Shown here piece after piece: positions 1 through 7,603 of a stretch of 26,285 bases of DNA. Where the stretch lies: assembly GCA_910588125.1 (NCBI GenBank), contig CAJUPI010000043.1, positions 1-26,285 of the forward strand. The letters run 5' to 3'. This stretch comes from an uncultured Lachnospiraceae bacterium (GTDB taxonomy: Bacteria > Bacillota > Clostridia > Lachnospirales > Lachnospiraceae). Under the pieces are notes generated by a model, which was given only the letters and a program-made list of their open reading frames with translations, made no database searches and was not told the origin of the DNA. Position 1 is the first letter of the stretch. Every line of letters begins with the position of its first letter. The translations under genes were made by a program, and so were the position numbers.

Positions 1-117
1 TCAGAGATTTTAGGAATTCTTGATCCCGAAACCGGAAAAAGCAGCAGATCATTTTCGGCCTCTTCCCGCTCCTTTTTTCTTGGCGTACCTTCTGAGGAAA
101 TTAGCCTAATGACATTG
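1..117 (+). repeat. Right half of a dispersed palindromic repeat (copy 1, cut by window edge)
   Basis: This matches the right half of the full copy at 4102-4411. It has the same core before the arm, the arm beginning GCAGATCATTTTCGG at 44, the GGCGTACCTTCTGAG block, and the terminal AATGACATTG at 108-117. The arm differs from the other copies (GGCCTCTTCCC at 57-67). The left half lies outside the window. It carries no coding capacity. Confidence 0.85.
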
Positions 118-180
118 GCCCGTTTTCTCTGCTTTTTTGCTCTCCCATTTTACGAAATCTTATAATTTTACATATCCATA

Positions 181-209
181 TTGACAAATAACTCATTCTT
201 TGCTAATCT
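181..209 (+). promoter_or_regulatory. Sigma-70 type promoter for the com-like/sigma/sipW/tasA group
   Basis: TTGACA at 181-186 and TAATCT at 204-209 are separated by 17 bp, close to the housekeeping consensus. It lies 48 bp upstream of the small zinc-finger gene and is the only good promoter seen before 985. Confidence 0.65.
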
Positions 210-257
210 ATGTAGGAACACACGTTCGATTTTGGTGAGGAAGAAGGGGATACATGG

Positions 258-422
258 ATGAAAGCTACTACAATATATTGCCAGTATTGTCATCAGAGGT
301 TGTTTGACATGATACCTGGGACGAGGGGGAGTATTGAGATTAAGTGCTCGCGGTGCCGGAAGATTGTCCGGATTACATTTCCGGGAAAACAAGTGAATAA
401 GGACTACCTAGCAAAGGAATGA
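258..422 (+). CDS. Com-like small zinc-finger protein (54 aa)
   Basis: This small protein has paired CxxC knuckles (C8/C11 and C30/C33) with an LF after the first pair and IEIKC leading into the second. That spacing and pattern closely resemble phage Mu Com, a zinc-finger protein that binds an RNA hairpin to activate translation of mom. Tn916-type cysteine-rich KTR proteins share the general look. The start is supported by a GAGGAAGAAGGGG ribosome-binding site. It is the first gene after the promoter at 181 and is followed by a large hairpin before the sigma-like gene. By analogy its target may be RNA, but DNA binding is equally possible. Family recognition is by eye. Confidence 0.75.
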   Translation: MKATTIYCQYCHQRLFDMIPGTRGSIEIKCSRCRKIVRITFPGKQVNKDYLAKE

Positions 423-465
423 GTCATTTATTGGATTTAAGGAAATGATTCAATTACCAAATAGC

Positions 466-506
466 AGGAGAGGTATATTGCAGGATGCAGTATATCTCTC
501 CTTTTT
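466..506 (+). terminator. Strong hairpin plus T-run between the com-like and sigma-like genes (terminator or attenuator)
   Basis: The left arm 466-482 (AGGAGAGGTATATTGCA) and right arm 486-502 (TGCAGTATATCTCTCCT) form a 17-bp stem with two G-T wobbles and a 3-nt GGA loop, followed by a run of five T. This is a textbook intrinsic terminator. Only 21 nt separate it from the next start codon, so there is no room for a new promoter. Transcripts reaching the sigma-like gene must therefore read through it. Confidence 0.8.
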
Positions 507-527
507 GATTGGAAAGGGGGAAAGAAT

Positions 528-935
528 ATGGATTATTACATTAAAATCAGAGAAGTGCAGGTGCCGGTTAGCGAAGAGATTTATAAGGCATATTGCCGGG
601 GGGAGAGAAAGGAACGTTATTTTCGGGAGAGCGATCAGCGACATAAAGTCCTTTTTTATGATGCTCTGGATACGGAGGAATTAAATGGCAGTGAGATGTT
701 TTGGGATCCGTCCGCTGAGTCGGTGGAGGCTGTGGCTGAGAAGGACTGGTTTTTGGAGCGGCTGCGAGAGAGTTTAAAGGAACTCAGCGATGGGGAACGG
801 GAGTTGCTTGGCCGGCTTTATGTGTACCAGGACTCTCTGCGGGCGGTGGCCCGGTCCAGCGGGATTCCCGTCACTACACTTCAGGCGCGCCATCAGACGA
901 TTTTGAAGAAATTACGAAAAAAGTTAAAAAAGTAG
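528..935 (+). CDS. Sigma-70 region 4-like transcription regulator (135 aa)
   Basis: The protein has a short N-terminal segment (MDYYIKIREVQVPVS) and an acidic middle. Its C-terminal part, about residues 76-133, resembles sigma region 4: LKELSDGERELL, then a helix-turn-helix around residues 100-125, then a lysine-rich tail. No region 2 is visible, so it may be a sigma-like regulator rather than a complete sigma factor. Proteins of this shape are common in Firmicutes conjugative elements and small regulatory cassettes. The start follows GGAAAGGGGG. It sits just behind a terminator-like hairpin and heads a run with the signal peptidase and the TasA-like gene. Control of those genes is a plausible but unproven role. 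Confidence 0.75.
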   Translation: MDYYIKIREVQVPVSEEIYKAYCRGERKERYFRESDQRHKVLFYDALDTEELNGSEMFWDPSAESVEAVAEKDWFLERLRESLKELSDGERELLGRLYVYQDSLRAVARSSGIPVTTLQARHQTILKKLRKKLKK

Positions 936-984
936 TCGTACATACGTTCTGTTCTTCGGATGAATAGTAGAGGAGGCGATAATT

Positions 985-1383
985 ATGAAGAAAGCAATTC
1001 AAAATCTATCATTTTGGCTGGTGAATCTATTTTTGGCAACGGCTTTGCTTCTGGCAGCAGCGGTGTGGCTCCCGGAAGTATTCCACATGAAGGCCTATGT
1101 GGTGAAAAGCAGTAGCATGGAACCTGCCATAAAAGCAGGCAGTGTGATTTATGTCAGTCAATATGATCCGGACGAGCCGGTTTGTCCGGGAGATATTGTC
1201 AGCTTTCAGGCAGGGAATGTGATGGTGACCCATCGTGTAGTATCTGTGGATCTGGAAAACAATGCCATCGTAACGAAAGGAGATGCAAATGCAGTATGCG
1301 ATGCGATGCCGGTTTCGCAAAAGGAACTCTATGGAAAAGTCCGGTTTCAGATTCCCTGGATTGGCTATCTGCTTCTTCGCTGA
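985..1383 (+). CDS. Signal peptidase I, ER/SipW type (132 aa)
   Basis: A single N-terminal membrane segment (about residues 9-29) is followed by the catalytic serine motif KSSSMEP (S44), a VTHRVV histidine motif (H83) and a KGDAN aspartate motif (D100). This Ser-His-Asp arrangement marks the archaeal/ER-type peptidase family that includes Bacillus SipW, rather than the Ser-Lys type. It would cleave exported proteins on the outer face of the membrane. It ends at GYLLLR, so the C-terminal membrane helix present in many relatives seems to be missing. The RBS is AGAGGAGG. It lies 36 nt upstream of a protein with a SipW-type signal sequence, its likely substrate. Confidence 0.88.
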   Translation: MKKAIQNLSFWLVNLFLATALLLAAAVWLPEVFHMKAYVVKSSSMEPAIKAGSVIYVSQYDPDEPVCPGDIVSFQAGNVMVTHRVVSVDLENNAIVTKGDANAVCDAMPVSQKELYGKVRFQIPWIGYLLLR

Positions 1384-1419
1384 ACTATTTGACAAGAAAG
1401 GAAAAGGAGGATTGTAACC

Positions 1420-2154
1420 ATGGAAGAAGTTAAGACCACTGAGAAAGGAAACATTAAGAAAAAGTGGAAAAACAAAATTAAGATGATGACGGCTGTGTGC
1501 CTGATTGCTTTGCTAAGCCTGGGCGGGACGATGGCCTATATGACAGATTATGAACTGGCAAAGAATAAGTTCACGGTAGGTCGGGTGGATTTTAACCTGT
1601 ATGAAAGCGAGTGGGATGGTGAGCTGCCGGACGGCAGCTATGCGACTCCGTCAGATGCCACCCCGTCGGATGCTTTGGGAATCTGGGCGGCTGAGGATAT
1701 GTATGCCGGAAAGGTAATTCCGAAAAATCCGGCAATTAAGAATAACAGTAAAAATGATGCTTACTTAAGGATGACCGTAAAAGTTCCAGTGGCAGATGTG
1801 ATCACGGCGGATGAAGATGGTATCCTGGAGAATGACGGCGAGATCACCGAGACGGAATTATTTACTTATGATCTCAATGATGGCACGGGTATGAGGCTGA
1901 TGACAATCCTGTCAGAAGACGGGTATCGGATCTATGAGTATGGATATACCGGAGACGGAGAGGAAGAAATTCCAGTACCGGCCGGCCATGATATTCCCCC
2001 CTTGTTTGACACGGTTACTTTTGCAAATGTGCTTGGCGGACAGATTGATGAGGACACGGAATTTATTGACGTAGATTTTAAAGCAATTCAGTCCGGCGGC
2101 TTTGACAGCCCTGAGGAAGCATGGAAAGCCTATGAGAACCAGTCTGTGAAATAA
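1420..2154 (+). CDS. SipW-dependent TasA/camelysin-like exported protein (244 aa)
   Basis: A lysine-rich N-terminus and hydrophobic helix (residues about 22-36) end in GGTMAYMTD, followed by NKFTVGRVDFNLYE. This is the typical SipW-class signal with its mature start, as in TasA and camelysin. Cleavage probably falls near residue 39. The mature part is acidic and contains a short tandem ATPSD/TPSDA stretch at about residues 75-85. TasA relatives form matrix fibres, but other members are proteases or of unknown role. The pairing with a dedicated peptidase 36 nt upstream strongly supports the class. The exact function is unknown. Confidence 0.82.
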   Translation: MEEVKTTEKGNIKKKWKNKIKMMTAVCLIALLSLGGTMAYMTDYELAKNKFTVGRVDFNLYESEWDGELPDGSYATPSDATPSDALGIWAAEDMYAGKVIPKNPAIKNNSKNDAYLRMTVKVPVADVITADEDGILENDGEITETELFTYDLNDGTGMRLMTILSEDGYRIYEYGYTGDGEEEIPVPAGHDIPPLFDTVTFANVLGGQIDEDTEFIDVDFKAIQSGGFDSPEEAWKAYENQSVK

Positions 2155-2162
2155 AGTCGCTA

Positions 2163-2217
2163 TTGCTCCCTTTCCCATAAAGCATTATAATTAAGAAGAA
2201 TCCGAGGAAAGGAGCAA
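2163..2217 (+). promoter_or_regulatory. Inverted repeat that can sequester the Shine-Dalgarno of the zinc-ribbon gene
   Basis: TTGCTCCCTTTCC at 2163-2175 is complementary to GGAAAGGAGCAA at 2206-2217 with one bulged base. The right arm contains the GGAAAGGAG ribosome-binding site of the gene starting at 2224. In RNA this would be a 12-bp stem with a 30-nt loop masking translation initiation. It has no T-run and so does not look like a terminator. Confidence 0.5.
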
Positions 2218-2223
2218 GATGCC

Positions 2224-2598
2224 ATGTTTTTTATCATGGGAATCAATCAGGGGAGAAAAAAACTGGATTTTGATCAGCTTATCGTCTGCGGCAACTGCGG
2301 GCGATATGGACATCTGGAGGTGTATCTGGTATATTCCTGCCTCAGCTTGTTTTTCATTCCGATTTTCAAATGGGGGCGCAGCTATTATGTGCGGACAAGC
2401 TGCTGTGATAAGATGGTGCCGATAGCTGCCGGATTGGGGCGTCAGATCGAACAAGGGCAGCTTTTGGCGTTGCCGGAAGATATCATTCCGGATACTTTTG
2501 GACAGAAAAACGGCAGGAAACGCTGCAGCAGTTGCGGATTTGAAACAGAGGAGGATTATCAGTTCTGCCCCAAATGCGGAAAGGAGCTGAGCCGGTAA
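2224..2598 (+). CDS. Zinc-ribbon protein of unknown function (124 aa)
   Basis: An N-terminal CxxC (C22/C25) is followed by a hydrophobic stretch (about residues 33-49) and a CC pair (C60/C61). A C-terminal classic zinc ribbon follows (C101/C104 and C115/C118, ending FCPKCGKELSR). The hydrophobic patch could be a membrane-associated hairpin. The start at 2224 is 9 nt after GGAG; a slightly earlier ATG at 2219 is in the wrong frame. It follows the TasA-like gene in the same direction and converges on the MATE gene with 19 bp between stops. I recognise no specific family or substrate. Confidence 0.75.
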   Translation: MFFIMGINQGRKKLDFDQLIVCGNCGRYGHLEVYLVYSCLSLFFIPIFKWGRSYYVRTSCCDKMVPIAAGLGRQIEQGQLLALPEDIIPDTFGQKNGRKRCSSCGFETEEDYQFCPKCGKELSR

Positions 2599-2617
2599 AA
2601 AATTTGTAATTTTATAA

Positions 2618-3940
2618 TTATATTTGCCGGACTCGTGAGGTAAAGCTGTGGAAACGAGAGGAAAAAACGATTGCCCGGAAAATCCAGTCGATGAACATTC
2701 CCCACCATATTCCCATTACTCCGACTTGCCAGATCTTTACAAACAGATAGGCAAAACCGATTCGGAATACCCACATGGAAAAGACGGAAATAGTCATAGT
2801 AAAGCGTGCGTCCAACCCGGCCCGTAAAGTGTTTGGCAGGACAAAGGCCAAAGGCCATACCAGCATACCGCAGGAATGCATCAGGATCATTTGGCGGGCC
2901 AGGCTGGATGCTTCCAAAGACAGATGATAGATACCTACAATTTGCCAGCTAAAGAATGCCATTACCCCACAAATCACAGCCAGGAAACCATAATTGACCA
3001 AGAGCAGTTTGCGGGTATATTGTTTGGCCTGTTCATATTCTCCGGCACCAACGCATTGTCCGACGATTGTGATCAGGCCCAGTGCGAGAGCGTTTCCGGG
3101 AAGATAATGGAAGGTTACCAGATTGGACGCTACCGCAAAGCTGGCAATCGCTGCTGTTCCCAGGGTGGAAACCAGGCTTTGCAGCATAAGCTTTCCAAAT
3201 TGAAACATTCCGTTTTCCAGACCGCTGGGAATTCCTACTCCTAAAATGTTTTTCATCAGCTCTTTGTCCGGACGTAAGTCCTGAAGGCGGGATACATGAA
3301 TAAGGCTGCTCGGGCGAGTCACCAATATCAGCATCAGGACAGCGGCGACGATCCGGGAGAGCAATGTGGGAATGGCAACACCCTCCACCCCCATATGAAG
3401 CCCATAGATGCAGATGGCATTTCCGGCGATGTTAAGCCCGTTCATGACCAGAGAGGCCATCATGGACGCCCGCGAATTCCCCATGGAGCGGAGTAAGGCA
3501 GCACCGGAATTATACAAAGCTAAAAAAAGATAAGAGAAGGCGGTAATTCGAAAATAAATGGCCGCATTATTCATAACAGACTCTTCTGCATGACCGAAGA
3601 TCAGCTCCAGCAAATGACGGCCGCCCAGCAAGGCAGTTCCGGTAAATAACAGGGAACAGGCGGCCGTAATCGTGATCAATTGCCCGGCCCCATGGCAGGC
3701 GGCAACCAGATTCTGACGGCCGATATATTGAGAACATACGACAGCCCCGCCAGTTGCCAGGGCAGCTAAAAGCTGGATAATCAGTATGCTGATAGAGTCT
3801 ACCAGCGCAACCCCGGACACCGCTGCTTCTCCCACGGCTGCCACCATCACGACATCGACCATACCTACCAATACGGTTAAAACCTGTTCCACGATCAGCG
3901 GGCCAAGCAGTTTGATCAAATCTTTTTTAGAAAACAACAT
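2618..3940 (-). CDS. MATE family multidrug/metabolite efflux transporter (440 aa)
   Basis: The protein is hydrophobic throughout, with about 12 predicted membrane segments. Motifs typical of the NorM/DinF-type MATE superfamily are present: the N-terminal GPLIVEQVLTVLVGMVDVVM with MVAAVGEAAVSGVAL, and the second-half repeat GIPSGLENGMFQFGKL. Length is normal for the family. It would export cationic drugs or metabolites using a Na+ or H+ gradient. The RBS is GAGGAAATCACC before ATG, with a promoter at 4037-4065. It stands alone on its strand and is not tied to the neighbouring operons. The substrate cannot be told from sequence. Confidence 0.93.
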   Translation of the reverse strand: MLFSKKDLIKLLGPLIVEQVLTVLVGMVDVVMVAAVGEAAVSGVALVDSISILIIQLLAALATGGAVVCSQYIGRQNLVAACHGAGQLITITAACSLLFTGTALLGGRHLLELIFGHAEESVMNNAAIYFRITAFSYLFLALYNSGAALLRSMGNSRASMMASLVMNGLNIAGNAICIYGLHMGVEGVAIPTLLSRIVAAVLMLILVTRPSSLIHVSRLQDLRPDKELMKNILGVGIPSGLENGMFQFGKLMLQSLVSTLGTAAIASFAVASNLVTFHYLPGNALALGLITIVGQCVGAGEYEQAKQYTRKLLLVNYGFLAVICGVMAFFSWQIVGIYHLSLEASSLARQMILMHSCGMLVWPLAFVLPNTLRAGLDARFTMTISVFSMWVFRIGFAYLFVKIWQVGVMGIWWGMFIDWIFRAIVFSSRFHSFTSRVRQI

Positions 3941-4036
3941 GGTGATTTCCTCTTTTCCATTTCAGTCTTAAAAAATATTTCTGATTTTTCTTTTTTTGTT
4001 TTCCGGATATTTCTACATATTTTGCAATTGTATCTT

Positions 4037-4065
4037 ATCATACTCATTTTATACCGATTTTACAA
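4037..4065 (-). promoter_or_regulatory. Promoter for the MATE gene
   Basis: On the minus strand, TTGTAA (4065-4060) and TATGAT (4042-4037) are spaced 17 bp apart. They lie about 100 nt upstream of the MATE start codon, just outside the left edge of the repeat at 4102. Confidence 0.55.
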
Positions 4066-4101
4066 GAGGAAAATTGACGGAAAGTAAATGTATCCGTACA
4101 C

Positions 4102-4411
4102 CAATGTCATTCCGTTTATCTCTGAGAATACTCAGCCAGGGAAAAAGGAGCGGGAAAAGGCCGAAAATGATCTGCGGATTTTGACTTTGCAGGGATTTAG
4201 AAGTCCTTAAATCCCTGAGTTTTGCCTTGAAACGAAAATCCACTCTGTCTGAGCGAAGCGAGTTTGGGGATTTTCGTTTCGCTTTTCGCAAAAATCAGTG
4301 ATTTTAGGAATTCTTAATCCCGAAACCGGAAAAAGCAGCAGATCATTTTCGGTCTTTTCCCGCTCCTTTTTCCCTGGCGTACCTTCTGAGAAAATTAACT
4401 TAATGACATTG
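4102..4411 (+). repeat. Full copy of a dispersed palindromic repeat (MITE-like, 310 bp, copy 2)
   Basis: The terminal inverted repeat is CAATGTCATT (4102-4111) and AATGACATTG (4402-4411). The main stem pairs 4139-4175 with 4338-4374 over 37 nt, with a single G-T wobble. Inside are two more hairpins: 4190-4199 with 4208-4217 (10 bp), and 4229-4241 with 4268-4280 (13 bp). The second has GCGAAGC at 4253-4259 in its loop. There is no ORF of its own and no clear target-site duplication. It fills most of the 636-bp gap between the MATE and malQ genes. Confidence 0.88.
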
Positions 4412-4450
4412 AAACCAGTTCCAGACTTTTTACTCCTTGTTGTTTTCTGG

Positions 4451-4479
4451 TTGCGGATACCCGCTAAAGCTGATAAAAT
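4451..4479 (+). promoter_or_regulatory. Possible malQ promoter
   Basis: TTGCGG at 4451-4456 and TAAAAT at 4474-4479 are spaced 17 bp apart, about 98 nt upstream of the malQ start and just outside the repeat. The -35 is weak at two positions. No catabolite-repression site was evident. Confidence 0.45.
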
Positions 4480-4576
4480 AATAGCATGGTTTTTGGGCCG
4501 TAACAAGCAGGAAATGAAAGAAAAAAGGATAACTGTGACATTGTTGATGCAGTTGCCGGAAATGAGAGGTTACAAT

Positions 4577-6091
4577 ATGAAGCGGGAATGTGGAATGCTT
4601 TTGCCAGTGGCAAGCCTGCCATCGCCTTACGGAATCGGTACGTTTTCCAAAGAGGCATATGAATTTGTCGACAAATTGGCAGAGGCAGGACAGCAGTATT
4701 GGCAGATTTTGCCACTGGGTCCCACTGGTTATGGGGATTCCCCGTATCAGTCCTTCAGTGCATTTGCCGGGAATCCCTATTTTATTGATTTGGAAAAGCT
4801 GACAGAGGATAAGCTTTTGACAAAGAAGGAATGCCAGGAGGCGGACTTTGGGGAGGATGAGCGGGATATTGATTATGGAAAGCTATACCAGAATCGTTTT
4901 CCATTGTTGAAAAAGGCGTTTTTGCGCTGGAAAAAGCGGCAGGCACGTCTGGGAGGCACAGGGATCCGGTTGTTTTTGGAGAATGCCCTCGAGCCGGAGA
5001 CACGTGAGTATTGCTTCTTTATGGCAGTTAAAAATGATTTTGCAGGTAAAAGCTGGGAGGAATGGGATGAGGATATCCGTCTGCGAGATGTGGTCGCAAT
5101 GGAAAAATATCGCGATCGCTTACAGGATGAGATCCTTTTTTACGAGTTTCAGCAGTATTTGTTTGAACAGCAGTGGCAGCGGTTAAAAAGCTATGCCCAT
5201 CGGAAGGGAATCCGGATTTTGGGGGATATCCCGATCTATGTGGCGTTTGACGGGGCTGACAGCTGGGCATACCCGGAGCTGTTTCAGTTTGATGAGGATT
5301 GCTGTCCCAAGGCAGTGGCAGGATGTCCGCCGGATGCATTTTCGGCTACCGGGCAGTTGTGGGGGAACCCTTTGTATTGTTGGGAATATCATAAGAAAAC
5401 GGGCTACCGTTGGTGGATTCGCAGAATGGAATATTGTTTCCGCCTGTATGATGTGGTGCGGGTGGATCATTTCCGGGGATTTGATGAATACTGGTCGATT
5501 CCCGCGGGGGATAAGACAGCCGAGAGGGGACATTGGGAGCAAGGGCCGGGATATGAATTTTTCCAGGCGCTGCAACGGCATTTTGGCAAATTGGATATCA
5601 TAGCCGAAGATCTGGGATTATTGACGCCCTCGGTCAAGAAGCTGGTTCAGGATACGGGATTTCCCGGGATGAAGGTATTGGAGTTTGCTTTTGATGATAC
5701 CGAAGACAGTGATTATCTGACTCATAAATATACAGAGAATTGTGTTGTTTATACTGGAACACATGATAATGATACGTTGCAGGGGTGGTATGCGAGCCTG
5801 GATCCGCAATTAAAGCAATTTGCAGTAAATTATCTGGGGAATAAATGGACCCCACAGAAAGAGGTTCATTGGGATTATATCCGTCTGGCATTGCAAAGCG
5901 CTGCCAAACTAGCAATCATTCCGGTACAGGATTATCTGGGATTGGGAACAGAAGCACGCATTAATGAGCCATCCACTTTAGGAAAAAACTGGCGCTGGCG
6001 GATGAAGCAGGGTGATTTGACAAAAGAGATTGTGGAGCAATGTCAGAAAATGGCGCGATGGTACGGACGTACCGGCCAGGATAATGACTAA
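4577..6091 (+). CDS. malQ: 4-alpha-glucanotransferase (amylomaltase, GH77; 504 aa)
   Basis: The enzyme transfers alpha-1,4-glucan segments between maltodextrins, releasing glucose; it is cytosolic. The N-terminus has the family signature MLLPVASLPSPYGIGTF and the WQILPLGPTGYGDSPYQS block. Catalytic residues match GH77: D297 in RVDHFRG (nucleophile), E344 in AEDLG (acid/base) and D397 in THDNDT. Length is normal. The reading frame stays open upstream into the repeat, but the start at 4577 is chosen because homology begins there and a GAGAGG site precedes it. No phosphorylase, binding protein or other maltose gene is nearby. It stands alone between two repeat copies, and its stop is 23 nt before the second. 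Confidence 0.95.
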   Translation: MKRECGMLLPVASLPSPYGIGTFSKEAYEFVDKLAEAGQQYWQILPLGPTGYGDSPYQSFSAFAGNPYFIDLEKLTEDKLLTKKECQEADFGEDERDIDYGKLYQNRFPLLKKAFLRWKKRQARLGGTGIRLFLENALEPETREYCFFMAVKNDFAGKSWEEWDEDIRLRDVVAMEKYRDRLQDEILFYEFQQYLFEQQWQRLKSYAHRKGIRILGDIPIYVAFDGADSWAYPELFQFDEDCCPKAVAGCPPDAFSATGQLWGNPLYCWEYHKKTGYRWWIRRMEYCFRLYDVVRVDHFRGFDEYWSIPAGDKTAERGHWEQGPGYEFFQALQRHFGKLDIIAEDLGLLTPSVKKLVQDTGFPGMKVLEFAFDDTEDSDYLTHKYTENCVVYTGTHDNDTLQGWYASLDPQLKQFAVNYLGNKWTPQKEVHWDYIRLALQSAAKLAIIPVQDYLGLGTEARINEPSTLGKNWRWRMKQGDLTKEIVEQCQKMARWYGRTGQDND

Positions 6092-6114
6092 AGAAAAACA
6101 TTCTGTAAAATGAC

Positions 6115-6296
6115 CAATGTCATTCCGTTTATCTCTGAGAATACTCAGCCATGGAAGCGGCGGGAAATAGTCTGATGATTTTGACTTTGCAGGGATTCTT
6201 GATCCCGAAACCGGAAAAAGCAGCAGACTATTTCCCGCCGCTTCCCGCTCCTTTTTCCGTGGCGCACCTTCTGAGAAAATCAACTGAATGACGGTG
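6115..6296 (+). repeat. Internally deleted copy of the palindromic repeat (182 bp, copy 3)
   Basis: It starts CAATGTCATT at 6115 and ends AATGACGGTG near 6296, in the same orientation as the copy at 4102. Both internal hairpins are missing, replaced by GGGATTCTTGATCCC. Arms 6153-6174 and 6224-6245 are perfectly complementary over 22 bp, although both differ in sequence from copy 2. It occupies the space between the converging ends of malQ and larA, so it may limit read-through in both directions. No T-run supports true termination. Confidence 0.87.
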
Positions 6297-6328
6297 CCGG
6301 GAAAGCGGCATACCCCAGCTAAACAACA

Positions 6329-7603
6329 TCAATCCCCAGCCGCCGCTATCACAGACACCCCGTCCGGTATTACAATAACCTTTGCCGCTTCCCCTTTGAT
6401 TCTCTTTGCCAGCCTATACCCATCCTCCAGAGACGGCGCATATTCCATTTTCATTGCTCTGACCGCTTCCTCCCATTCCGGCTCTGTCACAAAGATCACC
6501 GTATGCCTGGACAGAATTCTTGCCAGAATCTGATACTGCCACTGATCCGGCTTTGTTTCTTCCTGGGAAAGCTTATTTGTATCCTCCAGCAGCTGTTTTG
6601 CACTGCTGCATTCCTTTAATGCCCGGAAAAATTCTTCTCCTCCTATCCCATCCTGGCAACGGGCGCAGACAAGGATCACTCCATCCGGGCGGGATACCAG
6701 CTCCGCGGTTGCCATACATTTTACGGTCTGATAAACATTTTGATCCAATGGCGCGCCTCCGTTGGAGGTAATCACGATATCTCCTTTCTGCCGGGATGTC
6801 ACCCGACAACGTCTCTCCAGATACTGGCATCCGGCATGATGGGCCACGATCGGATCCCCGGCAAACGCTGCCTGGATTTGTTTTCTCTCATCTAAAACCA
6901 CATTTACAATATAGGCAAGGCCTGCCATGGATACTGCCGCTTCCATATCTCGGTTAATCGGATTTCCCTCCAGGATTCCCATTCGGGCCAAAGGATGGCT
7001 GATAAAGGCCGCACAGTGATTCCCCAAGACGGTTTTTCTGCTGCACACCCCTGGCAGAATACTTTTTCGTCCGCCGGAAAAGCCGGCAAAGAAATGGGGT
7101 TCCACAAAACCTTCTGCAATTACCAAATCCGCCTCGACGACCAGCGAATTCACCTCCAGCTCCGCGCCGGAAGGTAACTTTCCCAAATAAGTGCACCGAG
7201 ACTGCATACAGTCATGAACTATGATGGCTTCTTTCTCCACTACGGGCTTTCCCAGCTTTTCCTCCAATTCCTGCCTTCTTGTTCCCCGATGGCATCCGGT
7301 GGCCACTAACAGGGTGACGGCAATATCCGGATTATCCCTGCGCAATTCCTCCAGCATAAATGGAAGCAGATACTTGCTGGGAACCGGACGGGTGTGATCG
7401 CTGATAATCACCGCTGCGGTTTTCTTTCCTCTTGCCAATTCATATAGCGGCCTGCTTCCGATGGGCTTACTCATGGCCTGCTTTACCAGCTCTTTTGGAT
7501 GTTTCCTATTTGTATTCTGACAAACAGGGGCTGTTAAAATCTCTGTTCCCTCTCCTATCTCCATAACCTGTTTTGCCATTCCATATGGAATCTCTATTTT
7601 CAT
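6329..7603 (-). CDS. LarA-family nickel-dependent 2-hydroxyacid racemase/epimerase (424 aa)
   Basis: LarA enzymes racemise or epimerise 2-hydroxyacids with a nickel-pincer nucleotide bound to a lysine. Residues matching the Lactobacillus enzyme are present: H105 in TGCHRGT, H170 in VEPHFFAGFSGGRKS, the cofactor lysine K180, and H196 in LGNH. SDHTRPVPSK is also conserved. The start at 7603 is chosen because GGAGGG precedes it and homology begins at MKIEIPYG; an upstream in-frame ATG lies inside eutP. It overlaps eutP by ATGA, making it the last gene of the operon. The actual substrate is unknown, since the family includes lactate, malate and other hydroxyacid enzymes. No larBCE cofactor genes are in the window. 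Confidence 0.88.
   Translation of the reverse strand: MKIEIPYGMAKQVMEIGEGTEILTAPVCQNTNRKHPKELVKQAMSKPIGSRPLYELARGKKTAAVIISDHTRPVPSKYLLPFMLEELRRDNPDIAVTLLVATGCHRGTRRQELEEKLGKPVVEKEAIIVHDCMQSRCTYLGKLPSGAELEVNSLVVEADLVIAEGFVEPHFFAGFSGGRKSILPGVCSRKTVLGNHCAAFISHPLARMGILEGNPINRDMEAAVSMAGLAYIVNVVLDERKQIQAAFAGDPIVAHHAGCQYLERRCRVTSRQKGDIVITSNGGAPLDQNVYQTVKCMATAELVSRPDGVILVCARCQDGIGGEEFFRALKECSSAKQLLEDTNKLSQEETKPDQWQYQILARILSRHTVIFVTEPEWEEAVRAMKMEYAPSLEDGYRLAKRIKGEAAKVIVIPDGVSVIAAAGD

Noticed and set aside
445..684. 79-aa open frame on the + strand
   Set aside because: It runs through the terminator hairpin and out of frame over the sigma-like gene; no homology.
2592..2630. Imperfect CCGG...CCGG inverted repeat across the convergent stops of the zinc-ribbon and MATE genes
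   Set aside because: The stem is short and AT-rich with many mismatches; a bidirectional terminator cannot be supported.
4298..4576. Upstream in-frame extension of malQ (93 extra codons)
   Set aside because: It lies within the repeat and spacer, has no homology to GH77 enzymes, and a ribosome-binding site and normal N-terminus occur at 4577.
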